This document shows, in pieces, positions 1-8,321 of a stretch of 64,000 bases of DNA. The DNA is from Muricoccus harenae (GTDB lineage Bacteria; Pseudomonadota; Alphaproteobacteria; Acetobacterales; Acetobacteraceae), in contig NZ_WWDL01000019.1 of NCBI RefSeq assembly GCF_009848505.1, positions 42,512 to 106,511 of the forward strand. Direction: 5' to 3'. Under the pieces are notes generated by a model. It saw only the letters and a list, made by a program, of their open reading frames with translations. It ran no database searches and was not told the origin of the DNA. Position numbers and translations under genes: made by a program. Numbering within the stretch: position 1 is the stretch's first letter; each line of letters starts with the position of its first letter.

Positions 1-381
1 CCAAGGTGCATGGCGCCAGAACTCGGCCTTGGTGCTGTCACGCTGCCGGTCCCAGCCGGAGGCAAGAAGCAGGATTTCCCCTTCCGTGCCGCCGGGATCC
101 GCGGCAGCGAGACGGTCTGGTCCGATCTCCTCTTCTGGCGCCACACCCTCCAGCCGCAGCACCCGGCAGGCTCCGACGACGCGGTCCAGCGGCGTGGCCT
201 CGATGGTTGGTGCATCTGCGAGGATATGGGCCTGGGCATCCACATGGGTGAAGCCGTGGCAGGTCGTGTCCAGCCGCGAGACGCGGAACTGGTCGCCGGC
301 CGCGATATCGCCCGTGATGGAAAGCTGGGTGCGCCAGCGGAAATGGGGCGCGACAGGCATGCTGAGATCGACGACGCGCAT
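1..381 (-). CDS. Cyclase-family (kynurenine formamidase-like) hydrolase, 3' end cut by window edge
   Basis: The minus strand is open from an ATG at 381 to the window edge, giving the first 127 residues of a protein starting MRVVDLSMPVAPHFRWR. Near residue 41 it has CHGFTHVDAQAHI, which fits the HxGTHxDxPxH-type metal-binding signature of the cyclase / kynurenine formamidase family (metal-dependent amide or lactone hydrolases). It begins 10 bases after the stop of the TRAP binding protein gene, so the two are probably one operon with the dehydratase upstream. The substrate cannot be told; the context suggests a hydroxy-acid or lactone rather than formylkynurenine. The C-terminal part is outside the window. 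Confidence 0.8.
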   Translation of the reverse strand, partial: MRVVDLSMPVAPHFRWRTQLSITGDIAAGDQFRVSRLDTTCHGFTHVDAQAHILADAPTIEATPLDRVVGACRVLRLEGVAPEEEIGPDRLAAADPGGTEGEILLLASGWDRQRDSTKAEFWRHAPW

Positions 382-391
382 CGCCCGACCC

Positions 392-1381
392 TCAGCCCGC
401 GCTGCCGGCGATCGCGTCCGGAAGGGCTGAGCCGAAGCGCTCGACATAGTCGTGCCGTACCGGCTCGGCCACCAGGGCCGCCAGGCTGTCGCGATTCGGC
501 GCCTCCACCGTGACCATCCCGTGCTTCTTCAAGTCCGCCAGAGCCTCCGCATCTGCCTCCTCGTTCATCTGCCGTTGCTGCGGGCCAATGGCAGCGGCGG
601 CAGCCATCACCGCCTCGCGATGTGCGGGCGAGAGGGATTCGTAGCGCCGCTTGCTCATCGCCAGAATCCCGGCGGTGTAGGCGTGGCGGGTCAGGCTGAG
701 ATGCCTCTGCACCTCGTAGAAGCGCGCATTGCGAATCAGCGTGGTCGGGTTCTCCTGCCCGTCCACCGCGCGCGTCTCCATGGCCGTGAACAGCTCGGTG
801 AAGGGCATGGGCAGCGGGTTGGCGCCGAGGAGCTGGAAGGCCTTGATATGGGCGGGATTGGGGGTGGTGCGGATCTTCAGCCCACGCAGGTCGGCCGCCT
901 CGTTCACCGGGCGGCGGGAATTCGTGATGTTGCGGAAGCCGATGTCCCAGAAGCCCAGCCCAACCAGCCCGTGCGGCTCAAGCTCGCCGATCAGGGTCCG
1001 GCCGATCTCGCCGTCGAGCACCGCCGCGACGTGGCGGCGATCACGGAAGAGGAAGGGAAGATCGAGCGCGTTCAGCTTTGGCGCCAGACCCGTGAAGAAG
1101 GGATTGCCGGTCAGCACGATATCCAGCGTGCCGCCGCGGGCCGCCGAGATGATCGTGGGATCGCTGCCGAGCGCACCGTTGCCAAAGACCTGCACCGTCA
1201 GGGCGCCATTGGTGCGATCGCGCAGCTGATCGGCGAAGAGCTTCGCGGCGGCGTTCCAACTGTCCGAATCGGGATGGGGGTGGGCGAAGCGCAGACGGGT
1301 CGCCTGGGCCAGCGCCCGGCCCGCGAGGAAGGGCGCGGCGAGCGACGCGCCCAGGAGGGCGCGCCGGTGCAGGGTGAACAT
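392..1381 (-). CDS. dctP: TRAP transporter substrate-binding protein, DctP family
   Basis: This 329-residue protein has an N-terminal export signal (MFTLHRRALLGASLAAPFLAGRA..., with Ala-Gln-Ala cleavage around residue 26) followed by a DctP-type periplasmic binding fold. The conserved stretch around residues 150-185 (GFRNITNSRRPV, then DLRGLKIRT and NP) holds the arginine that in this family binds the ligand carboxylate. It would capture an organic or sugar acid in the periplasm and hand it to a DctQM membrane pair. No dctQ or dctM is visible here, so they lie left of the window, elsewhere, or are lost. It sits between the IlvD/Edd dehydratase and the cyclase-family gene on the same strand. 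Confidence 0.9.
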   Translation of the reverse strand: MFTLHRRALLGASLAAPFLAGRALAQATRLRFAHPHPDSDSWNAAAKLFADQLRDRTNGALTVQVFGNGALGSDPTIISAARGGTLDIVLTGNPFFTGLAPKLNALDLPFLFRDRRHVAAVLDGEIGRTLIGELEPHGLVGLGFWDIGFRNITNSRRPVNEAADLRGLKIRTTPNPAHIKAFQLLGANPLPMPFTELFTAMETRAVDGQENPTTLIRNARFYEVQRHLSLTRHAYTAGILAMSKRRYESLSPAHREAVMAAAAAIGPQQRQMNEEADAEALADLKKHGMVTVEAPNRDSLAALVAEPVRHDYVERFGSALPDAIAGSAG

Positions 1382-1471
1382 GTTCCTTTTCCTTTCCTGG
1401 TCGTTTCCGTGACATGCGCCCGTTGTGGGCGCGGCGGCCTTTTCGGCCTTTGGTTAGTCTAGGCAGTTCGT

Positions 1472-3223
1472 TCAGTGGTTGTCGCGCGCAACGGGCGAGC
1501 CGCTGTTGCCGACGAGGAAGTCGAGGTCCACGCCCTTGTCCGCCTGCAGCACGTGCTGGACATACATGCGGGTATAGCCGCGCTCGGCCAGCGGGGTTGG
1601 CGGCGGCACCCATGCGGCGCGGCGGGCGGTCAGCTCGGCCTCGTCAACATGCAGGTGCAGGCTGCGCGCTGGAACGTCCAGGGCGATGGTGTCACCGTTC
1701 TGCACCAGGGCCAGGTTACCGCCGGCCATAGCCTCCGGCGCCACATGCAGCACGACGGTGCCGTAGGCGGTGCCGGACATGCGGGCGTCGGAGATCCGGA
1801 TCATGTCGCGCACGCCCTGGCGCAGAAGCTTGGGTGGCAGGGGCATGTTTCCCACCTCCGCCATGCCGGGATAGCCCTTCGGGCCACAATACTTCAGCAC
1901 CATGATGCAGGTCTCGTCGATGTCGAGATCCTCGTCATTGATGCGGGCGTGCAGGTCCTCGATGCTCTCGAACACCACGGCGCGGCCGGTATGCTGCAGC
2001 AGGTGCGGCGAAGCGGCGGAGGGCTTGATCACCGCGCCGTCGGGGCAAAGGTTGCCGCGCAGGATCGCGATGCCAGCCTGCGGCTTGAACGGGGCTTCGT
2101 AGGAATGGATGACGTCGCGGTTCCAGCACTGGGCGTCGGCCACGTTCTCGGCGAGCGTCCGGCCGTTGGCGGTGATGACGTCGCGGTGGAGGAGGTTCCG
2201 CTCCACCAGGTCCCGCAGCACCACGGGCAGGCCCCCGGCGTAGTAGAAATCTTCCATGAGATGCTCGCCGGAGGGGCGGAGATTCACAAGGCAGTTCACC
2301 TCGCTCGCCAGTCGGTCGAAATCCTCCAGCTCGAGCGGGACGCCGAGCCGCCCGGCGATGGCCAGCAGGTGCACCACGGCGTTGGTGGAACCGCCGATGG
2401 CGGCCAGCGTGCGGATCGCGTTCTCGAAGGCCTGGCGGGTCAGCAGCCCCGAGAGGCGCAGGTCCTCGCGCACCATCTCCACGATGCGGCGGCCGGCGAG
2501 GCGGGCCAGCTCATTGCGGCGGGCATCGGGAGCGGGGATCGCGGCATTGCCGGGCAGGCCGACGCCCAGCGCCTCGACCATCGAAGCCATGGTGGAGGCG
2601 GTGCCCATGGTCATGCAGCTGCCGGCGGAGCGCGACATGGCGCCCTCGGCCTCGTGGAACTCGCGCAGCGTGATCTCGCCGGCGCGGAGCTGCTCGCTCA
2701 TGGAGATGGTGTTGGTGCCGGAGCCGATCTTCTGCCCGCGGTAATGGCCGCTCAGCATCGGCCCGCCCGAAACCCCGATGGTGGGCAGATCGACGCTCGC
2801 CGCACCCATCAGCAGGGCGGGTGTGGTCTTGTCGCAGCCCATCAGCAGCACCACGCCGTCCAGCGGGTTGGCGCGCAGCGCCTCCTCGACATCCATGGAG
2901 GCGAGATTGCGGTAGAGCATGGCCGTCGGGCGCATCTGCGTCTCGCCCAGGCTCAGCACGGGGAATTCCAAGGGGTAGCCGCCGGCCTCAAGAATGCCGT
3001 AGCGCACATGCTCTGCGATGGTGCGGAAATGGCCGTTGCAAGGCGTCAGCTCGGACCAGGTATTGCAGATGCCGATGACCGGGCGGCCATCAAACTGGTC
3101 GTTCGGCAGGCCGCGGTTGCGCAGCCAGGATCGGTAGTAGAAGCCCATCTTGTCCTGGCGGGCGAACCAGGCGCGGGAGCGCAGCTCGCCGGGCTTGCGG
3201 TAGTCGTTCGCGTCGTCGGTCAA
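1472..3223 (-). CDS. IlvD/Edd family dehydratase, L-arabonate dehydratase-like
   Basis: This 583-residue dehydratase belongs to the dihydroxyacid / sugar-acid dehydratase family (Fe-S enzymes removing water from 2,3-dihydroxy acids or aldonates). Three conserved cysteines expected to bind the cluster are visible in GICNTWSELTPCNGH, LLMGCDKTTPALLMG and AGSCMTMGTASTM, and the C-terminal part has the DARMSGTAYGTVVLH signature. Length and the N-terminal RSRAWFARQDK...YYRSW pattern resemble L-arabonate / pentonate dehydratases more than IlvD of branched-chain synthesis. The chosen start is a TTG, preceded by AGAGGAC at good spacing. The TRAP binding protein downstream suggests uptake and dehydration of a sugar acid. 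The exact substrate is inferred, not shown. Confidence 0.88.
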   Translation of the reverse strand: MTDDANDYRKPGELRSRAWFARQDKMGFYYRSWLRNRGLPNDQFDGRPVIGICNTWSELTPCNGHFRTIAEHVRYGILEAGGYPLEFPVLSLGETQMRPTAMLYRNLASMDVEEALRANPLDGVVLLMGCDKTTPALLMGAASVDLPTIGVSGGPMLSGHYRGQKIGSGTNTISMSEQLRAGEITLREFHEAEGAMSRSAGSCMTMGTASTMASMVEALGVGLPGNAAIPAPDARRNELARLAGRRIVEMVREDLRLSGLLTRQAFENAIRTLAAIGGSTNAVVHLLAIAGRLGVPLELEDFDRLASEVNCLVNLRPSGEHLMEDFYYAGGLPVVLRDLVERNLLHRDVITANGRTLAENVADAQCWNRDVIHSYEAPFKPQAGIAILRGNLCPDGAVIKPSAASPHLLQHTGRAVVFESIEDLHARINDEDLDIDETCIMVLKYCGPKGYPGMAEVGNMPLPPKLLRQGVRDMIRISDARMSGTAYGTVVLHVAPEAMAGGNLALVQNGDTIALDVPARSLHLHVDEAELTARRAAWVPPPTPLAERGYTRMYVQHVLQADKGVDLDFLVGNSGSPVARDNH

Positions 3224-3236
3224 GTCGTCGGTCCTC

Positions 3237-3383
3237 TTTGCGGGGCGGGTTGCGCTGCTCCGATTCCAGCATCAGGGCGGAACGATCGGGATCGCCGTCA
3301 GCCGCGATCAGATCGCGGTGGAGATCCGCATGGAGGTTGCGCGCCATGGGCGCGCCCATCAAGCCGAGAAAGGCGATCTTCAT
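3237..3383 (-). pseudogene. Internally deleted 3-hydroxyisobutyrate dehydrogenase-type oxidoreductase remnant
   Basis: The reading frame begins MKIAFLGLMGAPMARNL, which is the NAD(P)-binding N-terminus of the beta-hydroxyacid dehydrogenase family, except that the usual GLGLMGAPMA glycine motif has lost two residues. After only about 17 residues it jumps to HADLHRDLIAADGDPDRSA followed by LMLESEQ, which resembles the extreme C-terminus of the same family (full length about 290 residues). I read this as an internal deletion of roughly 240 codons. It starts by an ATGA overlap with the tctA remnant stop, so an intact tctA-dehydrogenase-dehydratase operon probably existed. The C-terminal assignment is from memory of the family, not from an alignment. 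Confidence 0.7.
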
Positions 3384-4010
3384 GTACTGGACTCCGCCTG
3401 GGCCGCCTTCATGGTCTTGCTGGTCCGGCGCCAGCCGATGACCGCCGAGGCCAAGGGCCAGAGCAGGAAGAGGGGGGCGATGGTGGAGAGCGTTCCGACC
3501 AGCGCGTTGGACCAGAGCACATCAAGCGCCGCCGGACATCCGCATGGACTGGCGGAAGGCGTCCTCGGCCTTGTCGCCGATAACCATGGCAAGGACGAGC
3601 GGCGCGAGCGGGTAGTCCAGCTTGTTCATCGCGTAGCCCACGGCGCCGAACACCAGCGCCAGCCAGAGATCGAAGGGCGAGCTGGCGACGGTATAGGCCC
3701 CGACGAGGCAGACGGTGACGATGATGGGCCCGATGATAGAGAAGGAGACCGAGAGCATCGCCGCGAAGAGCGGAACCGCCGCCAGCGCCAGGATGACGCC
3801 GATGACGTTGCCCAGATACATGGATGCGATCACGCCCCAGACGAAGTCGCGCTGCTCGATGAACAGCATGGGGCCGGGATCGAGGCCCCAGATCATCAGC
3901 CCGCCCAGCATCACCGCCGAGGTGGCGGAACCGGGAATGCCGAGGGCGAGCATGGGCAGCATGGCGGAGGTGCCGGCGGAGTGGTCGGCCGTCTCGGCGG
4001 AACCTGCTCT
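3380..4010 (-). pseudogene. tctA: Truncated, frameshifted tctA (tripartite tricarboxylate transporter large permease)
   Basis: Only the C-terminal part of a TctA permease remains. The minus strand reads SAETADHSAGTSAMLPMLAL, then GIPGSATSAVMLGG, the conserved GIPG-containing TctA core, followed by several membrane segments. An in-frame TGA at 4022-4020 lies just upstream, so the N-terminal ~330 residues are missing. Near 3530 the frame breaks: after FRQSMRMSGG the sequence continues in another frame as ALDVLWSNALVGTLSTIAPL, which is the expected TctA tail. TctA is the ~500-residue channel of the TctABC citrate-type importer. With both a truncation and a frameshift it cannot be functional. Confidence 0.85.
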
Positions 4011-4335
4011 GCACTGGCGTCACCCGCGGCAAGTGCCCCGTCGTGCTGGCGGGGTAGGAGCGCGCACTCGCCACCGCCGTGACGAACAGGAACGCGTGGC
4101 GCAGATCGCCTAAGCGACGCGAGTGGATGGTGATTGCTGCGACCTGCCGCCATTGGTGCACATTGGCGCGGAACGAAGTTGGCCGGGTGCCGACCGGCTT
4201 GCAGCGGTAGGGCGCAAGCATGCCGGCACACCGATCGCGCCATCATGGGCTTTGCAACGGGATGCTGTCTCGCTAGTGCTGCGGGTGGCTCCCCTCATTC
4301 CGGGCGAGAAGGGCCGCAAAGGGTGGAATATCGCC
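4011..4335. other. Gene-free stretch upstream of the EamA gene
   Basis: No coding sequence is recognised on either strand. The left boundary is the abrupt end of the tctA remnant, so this stretch probably contains the recombination junction that removed the 5' part of tctA. Reading frames cross it, but their translations match no family I know and lack a ribosome-binding site. The last ~20 bases carry the Shine-Dalgarno-like AAGGGTGGA for the next gene. Confidence 0.5.
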
Positions 4336-5232
4336 GTGTCCGCATTCCCGCGCCTGGGCGCCATGCCCAAGGGCGCCACCGGCGGCGTCGCCATGATGCT
4401 GCTTGGCGTGCTGCTCTTTGCCGTCAATGACACGCTCGGCAAGTGGCTGGTGGGTGCCTACGCGGTCGGGCAGCTGGTGCTGGTGCGCAGCATCGCCGGG
4501 CTCTGCGCCATGGCGCCCTTTATTCGCAGGGCCGGCCCCTACGCCTTTCTTCAGGCGCCACGCCCGGGATTGCAGCTGCTCCGCGTGGTCTTCTCCACGC
4601 TGGAGACCTCGCTCTTCTTCTGGGCCCTAACCGAGCTGCCCCTGGCAGAGGTCATAACCTATTACATGGCGGGCCCGATCTACGTGACCGCCCTTTCTCC
4701 CTTCCTGCTGGGCGAGCGGGTGGGCTGGCGCCGCTGGACGGCCGTGGCGGTGGGCTTCGGCGGCGTGGTGCTGGCTCTGCATCCCTCGCCCGATTCCCTT
4801 TCCTTCGGCGCGGTTTGCGCTCTGGCGGGAAGCTTCAGCTATGCCCTCTTCCTGATCGCCACCCGCAAGCTGGCGGGCACGCCCGGGACGGTGCTGATGA
4901 CGGCGCAGCTCCTGGCTGCCCTCCTCTTCGGCGGTGCGCTGGTGCTGACCCAAGGCTGGACGCCGCCCGGGGCCCTGGACCTCGTCCTGATGCTCTTTCT
5001 CGGCATCGGCTCGCTTGGCGGCAATCTCTGCGTGAACCAGTCGCTGCGGATCGCGCCGGCTTCCGTGGTCGTGCCGTATCAGTACACGCTGATCCTCTGG
5101 GGCATGCTCTTCGGCTACCTCTTCTTCGGCGAGGTGATCGGGCCACTGACCATGACCGGTGCCGTCATCATCATCGGCGCGGGTCTCTTCATCTTCCTGC
5201 GTGAGCAGCACTTGCGCAGCGAGGCACGCTGA
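4336..5232 (+). CDS. EamA/DMT-family transporter
   Basis: This 298-residue integral membrane protein of the drug/metabolite transporter superfamily has about ten hydrophobic segments arranged as two EamA repeats (roughly residues 15-145 and 155-290). Signs are the N-terminal MLLGVLLFAVNDTLGKWLVG, the mid-protein YYMAGPIYVTALSPFLLGE and the matching second-repeat YTLILWGMLFGYLFFGE. Members export or exchange small metabolites; the substrate cannot be predicted. I chose the GTG at 4336 because AAGGGTGGA lies about eight bases upstream; an in-frame ATG at 4363 has no ribosome site. It stands alone on the plus strand between the decayed tct locus and a Bug binding protein. Confidence 0.85.
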   Translation: MSAFPRLGAMPKGATGGVAMMLLGVLLFAVNDTLGKWLVGAYAVGQLVLVRSIAGLCAMAPFIRRAGPYAFLQAPRPGLQLLRVVFSTLETSLFFWALTELPLAEVITYYMAGPIYVTALSPFLLGERVGWRRWTAVAVGFGGVVLALHPSPDSLSFGAVCALAGSFSYALFLIATRKLAGTPGTVLMTAQLLAALLFGGALVLTQGWTPPGALDLVLMLFLGIGSLGGNLCVNQSLRIAPASVVVPYQYTLILWGMLFGYLFFGEVIGPLTMTGAVIIIGAGLFIFLREQHLRSEAR

Positions 5233-5718
5233 CCCGCCATCGGGCCAGGTATCGGTCGCGGACGGAGGTGGTTGTTGCGAAGGCTGCTGGAGAGCATCGG
5301 CCAGCCCGCTCCCGTCGAACCTGCCCCTGGCTGCGAGCTCGGCTCCAACAGCGTGATCGGGAACAACTTCCACGCCAAGTTTGAATGCGCCACACCTTTG
5401 AGCGGGACGCTGAAGGACGAGGCCTTCTCGCGCAGAGCACCTAGACGGGCGTGTGGGTGGCCGCGACGTGATGTATCACGCCTCACCACTGCCGAGGTGG
5501 TTGCGCGACCTCCCGGTTGCGGCGCAGCACAGGCAGATCCAGCAACGCCACTACGCCGGCATGGGGAAGCTGCTGCTGAGCGACCCGGTGACCTGTTTGA
5601 AGGTCATCGGGGGCTGACGGGCTCCGGCCGCGTCCCGGCCCGAATCATTGGTTGTCACGGCCTGGGCGGCGGTGGAACACTTCCGGCGAAGATGCATCAA
5701 GCATCGCAGGAGGAAGCA
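5233..5718. other. Intergenic region, no convincing gene
   Basis: A 486-base gap between the EamA gene and the Bug-type binding protein. One short frame (ATG at 5471, stop at 5617; 48 codons, MYHASPLPRWLRDLPVAAQ...) looks somewhat protein-like but has no ribosome-binding site and no recognised homology. The promoter of the downstream gene must lie here; its ribosome site GCAGGAGGAA is at the right end. Confidence 0.5.
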
Positions 5719-6705
5719 ATGGTCCAGGTGAGGCGTCGTGCGTTTCTGCAGCTATCCACTTCCTTGGGCCTGGCGGCGCCGGCCCTGGCGAATGCGCGGG
5801 ACGCATGGCCGAACCAGCCGGTCCGCTTCATCTGCCCCTTCGCGGCCGGCGGGCCGACGGATGTGGCGGCGCGGCTGGTGGCGGATGGATTGTCCAACAC
5901 CCTGTCGCAGCGCTTCGTCGTCGAGAACCGCACTGGCTCCGGCGTGGTCGTCGGGACCGAGGCCGTCGCGAAATCCGCGAAGGATGGCTACACCTTCCTC
6001 TACAGCACCGTGGCGCATTCGGTGCTGCGGCCGCTCTTCAGCAATCTGAGCTTTGATCCGGTCGGCGATTTCCAGCCTGTCGCCCTGGTCGGCGTCATCC
6101 CGATGCTGCTGATGGTGAACAACAACGTCCCGGCCAAGTCCCTCAAGGAGCTGATGGAGCTGTTCCGCGCCTCCCCGGGCAAGTACGACTACGGCAGTTC
6201 CGGCGCCGGCGGGGCGGTTCACCTGGCCACCGAGCTATTCCTGCACCAGGCGGGCGGCCTCAAGGTCAACCACATCCCCTATCGCGGCTCGGCGCCGGCC
6301 ATACCGGACCTGCTGAACGGCAATCTGACGATGTTCCTCAACGTCGCTTCTGATGGCGTGGCCAGCGTGCAGCGCGGCACGACCAGGGGGCTGGCCATCA
6401 GCTCGGCCCGCCGGATGCCGCAGCTGCCGGATGTCCCCACCTTTGGCGAGGCGGGGCTACCGGGATACGAGGCCTATACCTGGCACATGCTCTTCGCCCC
6501 CGCCGGCACGCCCCCGGAAATCGTGCGGATGCTGAATGAGAGCGTGAACAAGGTGATGCGGGAGGATCGCGTCCGGCAGCGCTTCAGCGAGATGACGATC
6601 GAGACGCGGTCCGACACGACGCCGGAAACCGCCGCGCGATGGCTTCAGTCGGAAATGGTGAAGTGGGAGCCGCTGGTGAAGGCGGCCGGCATCACGCCGA
6701 GCTAG
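5719..6705 (+). CDS. Bug/TctC-family tricarboxylate transporter substrate-binding protein
   Basis: This 328-residue periplasmic protein starts at ATG 5719 with GCAGGAGGAAGC just upstream. It has a twin-arginine-like or Sec signal (MVQVRRRAFLQLSTSLGLAAPALA) and then the Bug family opening WPNQPVRFICPFAAGGPTD, where the PFAAGG(P/S)TD loop binds a carboxylate in this family. Further Bug features are the FVVENRTGSGVVVGTEAVAK and DVPTFGEAG stretches. Bug proteins feed TctAB permeases, but the only tctA nearby is a remnant on the opposite strand, so this may be an orphan receptor or serve a permease elsewhere. It carries its own promoter region. Confidence 0.9.
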   Translation: MVQVRRRAFLQLSTSLGLAAPALANARDAWPNQPVRFICPFAAGGPTDVAARLVADGLSNTLSQRFVVENRTGSGVVVGTEAVAKSAKDGYTFLYSTVAHSVLRPLFSNLSFDPVGDFQPVALVGVIPMLLMVNNNVPAKSLKELMELFRASPGKYDYGSSGAGGAVHLATELFLHQAGGLKVNHIPYRGSAPAIPDLLNGNLTMFLNVASDGVASVQRGTTRGLAISSARRMPQLPDVPTFGEAGLPGYEAYTWHMLFAPAGTPPEIVRMLNESVNKVMREDRVRQRFSEMTIETRSDTTPETAARWLQSEMVKWEPLVKAAGITPS

Positions 6706-6748
6706 GGCGGATCGCTGCAGGGCGTGGATCCGCTCTGCAAATGTCGAT

Positions 6749-6792
6749 CTGGAGCATTCGCCGTGAGCGCCAGTGAACGGAGAATGCTCCAG
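6749..6792. repeat. Long imperfect palindrome (REP-like hairpin)
   Basis: The arm CTGGAGCATTCGCCGT is mirrored by ACGGAGAATGCTCCAG, giving a 16-bp stem with a single mismatch and a 12-base loop. It lies between the convergent Bug gene and rnhA. Its form suits a dispersed palindromic repeat or a factor-independent terminator lacking a T-run. Only one copy was noticed in this window. Confidence 0.6.
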
Positions 6793-6799
6793 CGGCCTT

Positions 6800-6823
6800 G
6801 GGCTGGGGCTATTTCCCCAGCCC
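6800..6823. terminator. Perfect 9-bp hairpin spanning the rnhA stop codon
   Basis: GGGCTGGGG, loop CTATTT, CCCCAGCCC forms a perfect GC-rich stem. The rnhA stop (CTA on the plus strand) lies in the loop. No clear T-run follows on either side, so termination is a plausible but unproven role; with the larger palindrome next to it, it probably protects or ends the converging transcripts. Confidence 0.45.
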
Positions 6824-7273
6824 TATCCGCGCCGCCGTTGCCAGCTTGTCCGCCCGTTCGTTCATGACGTCACCGGCATGGCCGCGCACCCAGCGCCATT
6901 CTACCTGATGCGGCTTGGCGGCAGCCAGAAGACGCTGCCACAGCTCGTAATTCGCCACCGGATCCTTGGCCGCGTTGCGCCAGTTGTTGCGCACCCATCC
7001 GTGGACCCAGCGCGTCACGCCGTTGCGGACATACTCGCTGTCCGTATGCAGCACCACGCGGCAGGGCTTTCTCAGCGCTTCGAGCGCCGAGGCGGCGGCG
7101 GTCAGCTCCATGCGGTTGTTGGTGGTGGCGGGATCGTAGCCCGACAGCTCCTTCTCATGGCCGCCGAAGCGCAGGATGGCGGACCAGCCGCCGGGGCCGG
7201 GATTGGGCTTGCAGCCACCGTCGGTCCAGATCTCGACCAGTCCCTCGGCCGCGGCGCCGTCCTCAGATGCCAT
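6809..7273 (-). CDS. rnhA: Ribonuclease HI
   Basis: This 154-residue enzyme degrades the RNA strand of RNA-DNA hybrids (R-loops, Okazaki primers). The RNase H fold acidic residues are visible: Asp in [19 protein letters not shown], Glu in [11 protein letters not shown], Asp in LHTDSEYV, and the late Asp in NERADKLA, plus the basic handle [16 protein letters not shown]. Its start overlaps the end of thrB by 11 bases, so it is co-transcribed with thrB and ispH, an arrangement common in alphaproteobacteria. Length is normal (E. coli 155). Confidence 0.97.
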   Translation of the reverse strand: MASEDGAAAEGLVEIWTDGGCKPNPGPGGWSAILRFGGHEKELSGYDPATTNNRMELTAAASALEALRKPCRVVLHTDSEYVRNGVTRWVHGWVRNNWRNAAKDPVANYELWQRLLAAAKPHQVEWRWVRGHAGDVMNERADKLATAARIGLGK

Positions 7274-8237
7274 AGGCGGAAATCCCTTCGGCGGCGGCGT
7301 GGAAGCGCAGGCGGCGCAGATATTCGAGGGGATCCTTGCGGGTCACGAGGGCTCCGGGCGGGGTGTTGGTCCAGTCGTAGAGGCGCGTCAGCAGGAAGCG
7401 CAGCGCGGCGCCGCGGCAGAGCACGGGCAGCGCGGCCAGCTCGGCCCCGGACAGGGGGCGGGCGGCGTTGTACCCGGCCAGGAGGGCGCGGGCCTTGGTG
7501 ACGTTGAAGGACAGGTCCTGCTCGAAGCACCAGGCGTTGAGGCAGATGGCCACGTCATAGGCCAGCGTGTCGGTGCAGGCGAAGTAGAAGTCGATCAGGC
7601 CCGAAACCCGCGGCTTCCGGTCCTCGCCGTCAAGGAAGAAGACGTTGTCGGGGAAGAGGTCGGCATGGATCTGGCCGCGCGGCAGATCGCGTGGCCAGTC
7701 CCGCAGGATGTCGCCGAGATGCCCATCCAGCTCGGCGCAGAGCCCGGCCTGCACCGTGTCCCCGTTCGGGCGGCAGCGCTCCAGCAGGGGGGACCAGCCA
7801 TCGGGGCCGAGGGCGTTGGGGCGCTCGGCCGTGAAGCCCTGGCCCGCGGCGTGGAGAGAGGCGAGGGCGGCGCCCAGTGGGCCGCAATGCGCGACCGAGG
7901 GGCGACGCGGCCAGACGCCGGGCAGGAAGGTGCAGATGGCGGCGGGGCGGCCGGCGAGTTCCCGCAACGCCTCCCCGTCGCGCCCCGCCACGGGCTCGGG
8001 GCAGGCCAGGCCATGCGCCGCCAGGTGCCGCATCAGCCCGAGGAACCAGGGCAGCTCGGCCGGGTCCACGCGCTTCTCGTAGAGGGTCAGGATGAAGTCG
8101 CCGCCGGTGGTCTTCAGGGCGTAGTTGCTGTTCTCCACCCCCTCCGCGATGCCGCGGAAGGCGAGAAGCTCGCCCAGCTCGTAGCCGGACAGGAAGGCGC
8201 GCAGCGCCTCGTCGGACACCTCGGTATAGACGGCCAT
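7263..8237 (-). CDS. thrB: Homoserine kinase (type II, APH-fold)
   Basis: This 324-residue protein phosphorylates homoserine on the way to threonine. It is the aminoglycoside-phosphotransferase-fold form of ThrB typical of alphaproteobacteria, not the GHMP kinase of E. coli. Visible are [16 protein letters not shown] at the start, [11 protein letters not shown] (nucleotide loop), [11 protein letters not shown] (catalytic loop, HxDxxxxN) and [11 protein letters not shown] (metal-binding DFG-like Asp). The ATG at 8237 gives the family's usual N-terminus; a longer frame starting at 8279 would add an unlikely proline-rich leader. It lies between ispH and rnhA on the same strand. Confidence 0.95.
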   Translation of the reverse strand: MAVYTEVSDEALRAFLSGYELGELLAFRGIAEGVENSNYALKTTGGDFILTLYEKRVDPAELPWFLGLMRHLAAHGLACPEPVAGRDGEALRELAGRPAAICTFLPGVWPRRPSVAHCGPLGAALASLHAAGQGFTAERPNALGPDGWSPLLERCRPNGDTVQAGLCAELDGHLGDILRDWPRDLPRGQIHADLFPDNVFFLDGEDRKPRVSGLIDFYFACTDTLAYDVAICLNAWCFEQDLSFNVTKARALLAGYNAARPLSGAELAALPVLCRGAALRFLLTRLYDWTNTPPGALVTRKDPLEYLRRLRFHAAAEGISAYGI

Positions 8238-8321
8238 GGAACCCCCCCTCCGAAACCCCGGGGGCGGGGGTCCATGCATCAGCCGGGGCGGAACGGCAAG
8301 CGCCGGGCCCTTCCCTGGGGT

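Noticed and set aside
4097..4246. Possible insertion-sequence remnant next to the truncated tctA
   Set aside because: No transposase motif or inverted repeat could be recognised, so the breakpoint mechanism is left open.
5471..5617. A 48-codon frame (MYHASPLPRWLRDLPV...) before the Bug-type gene
   Set aside because: No ribosome site and no recognisable homology; too short to support as a gene.
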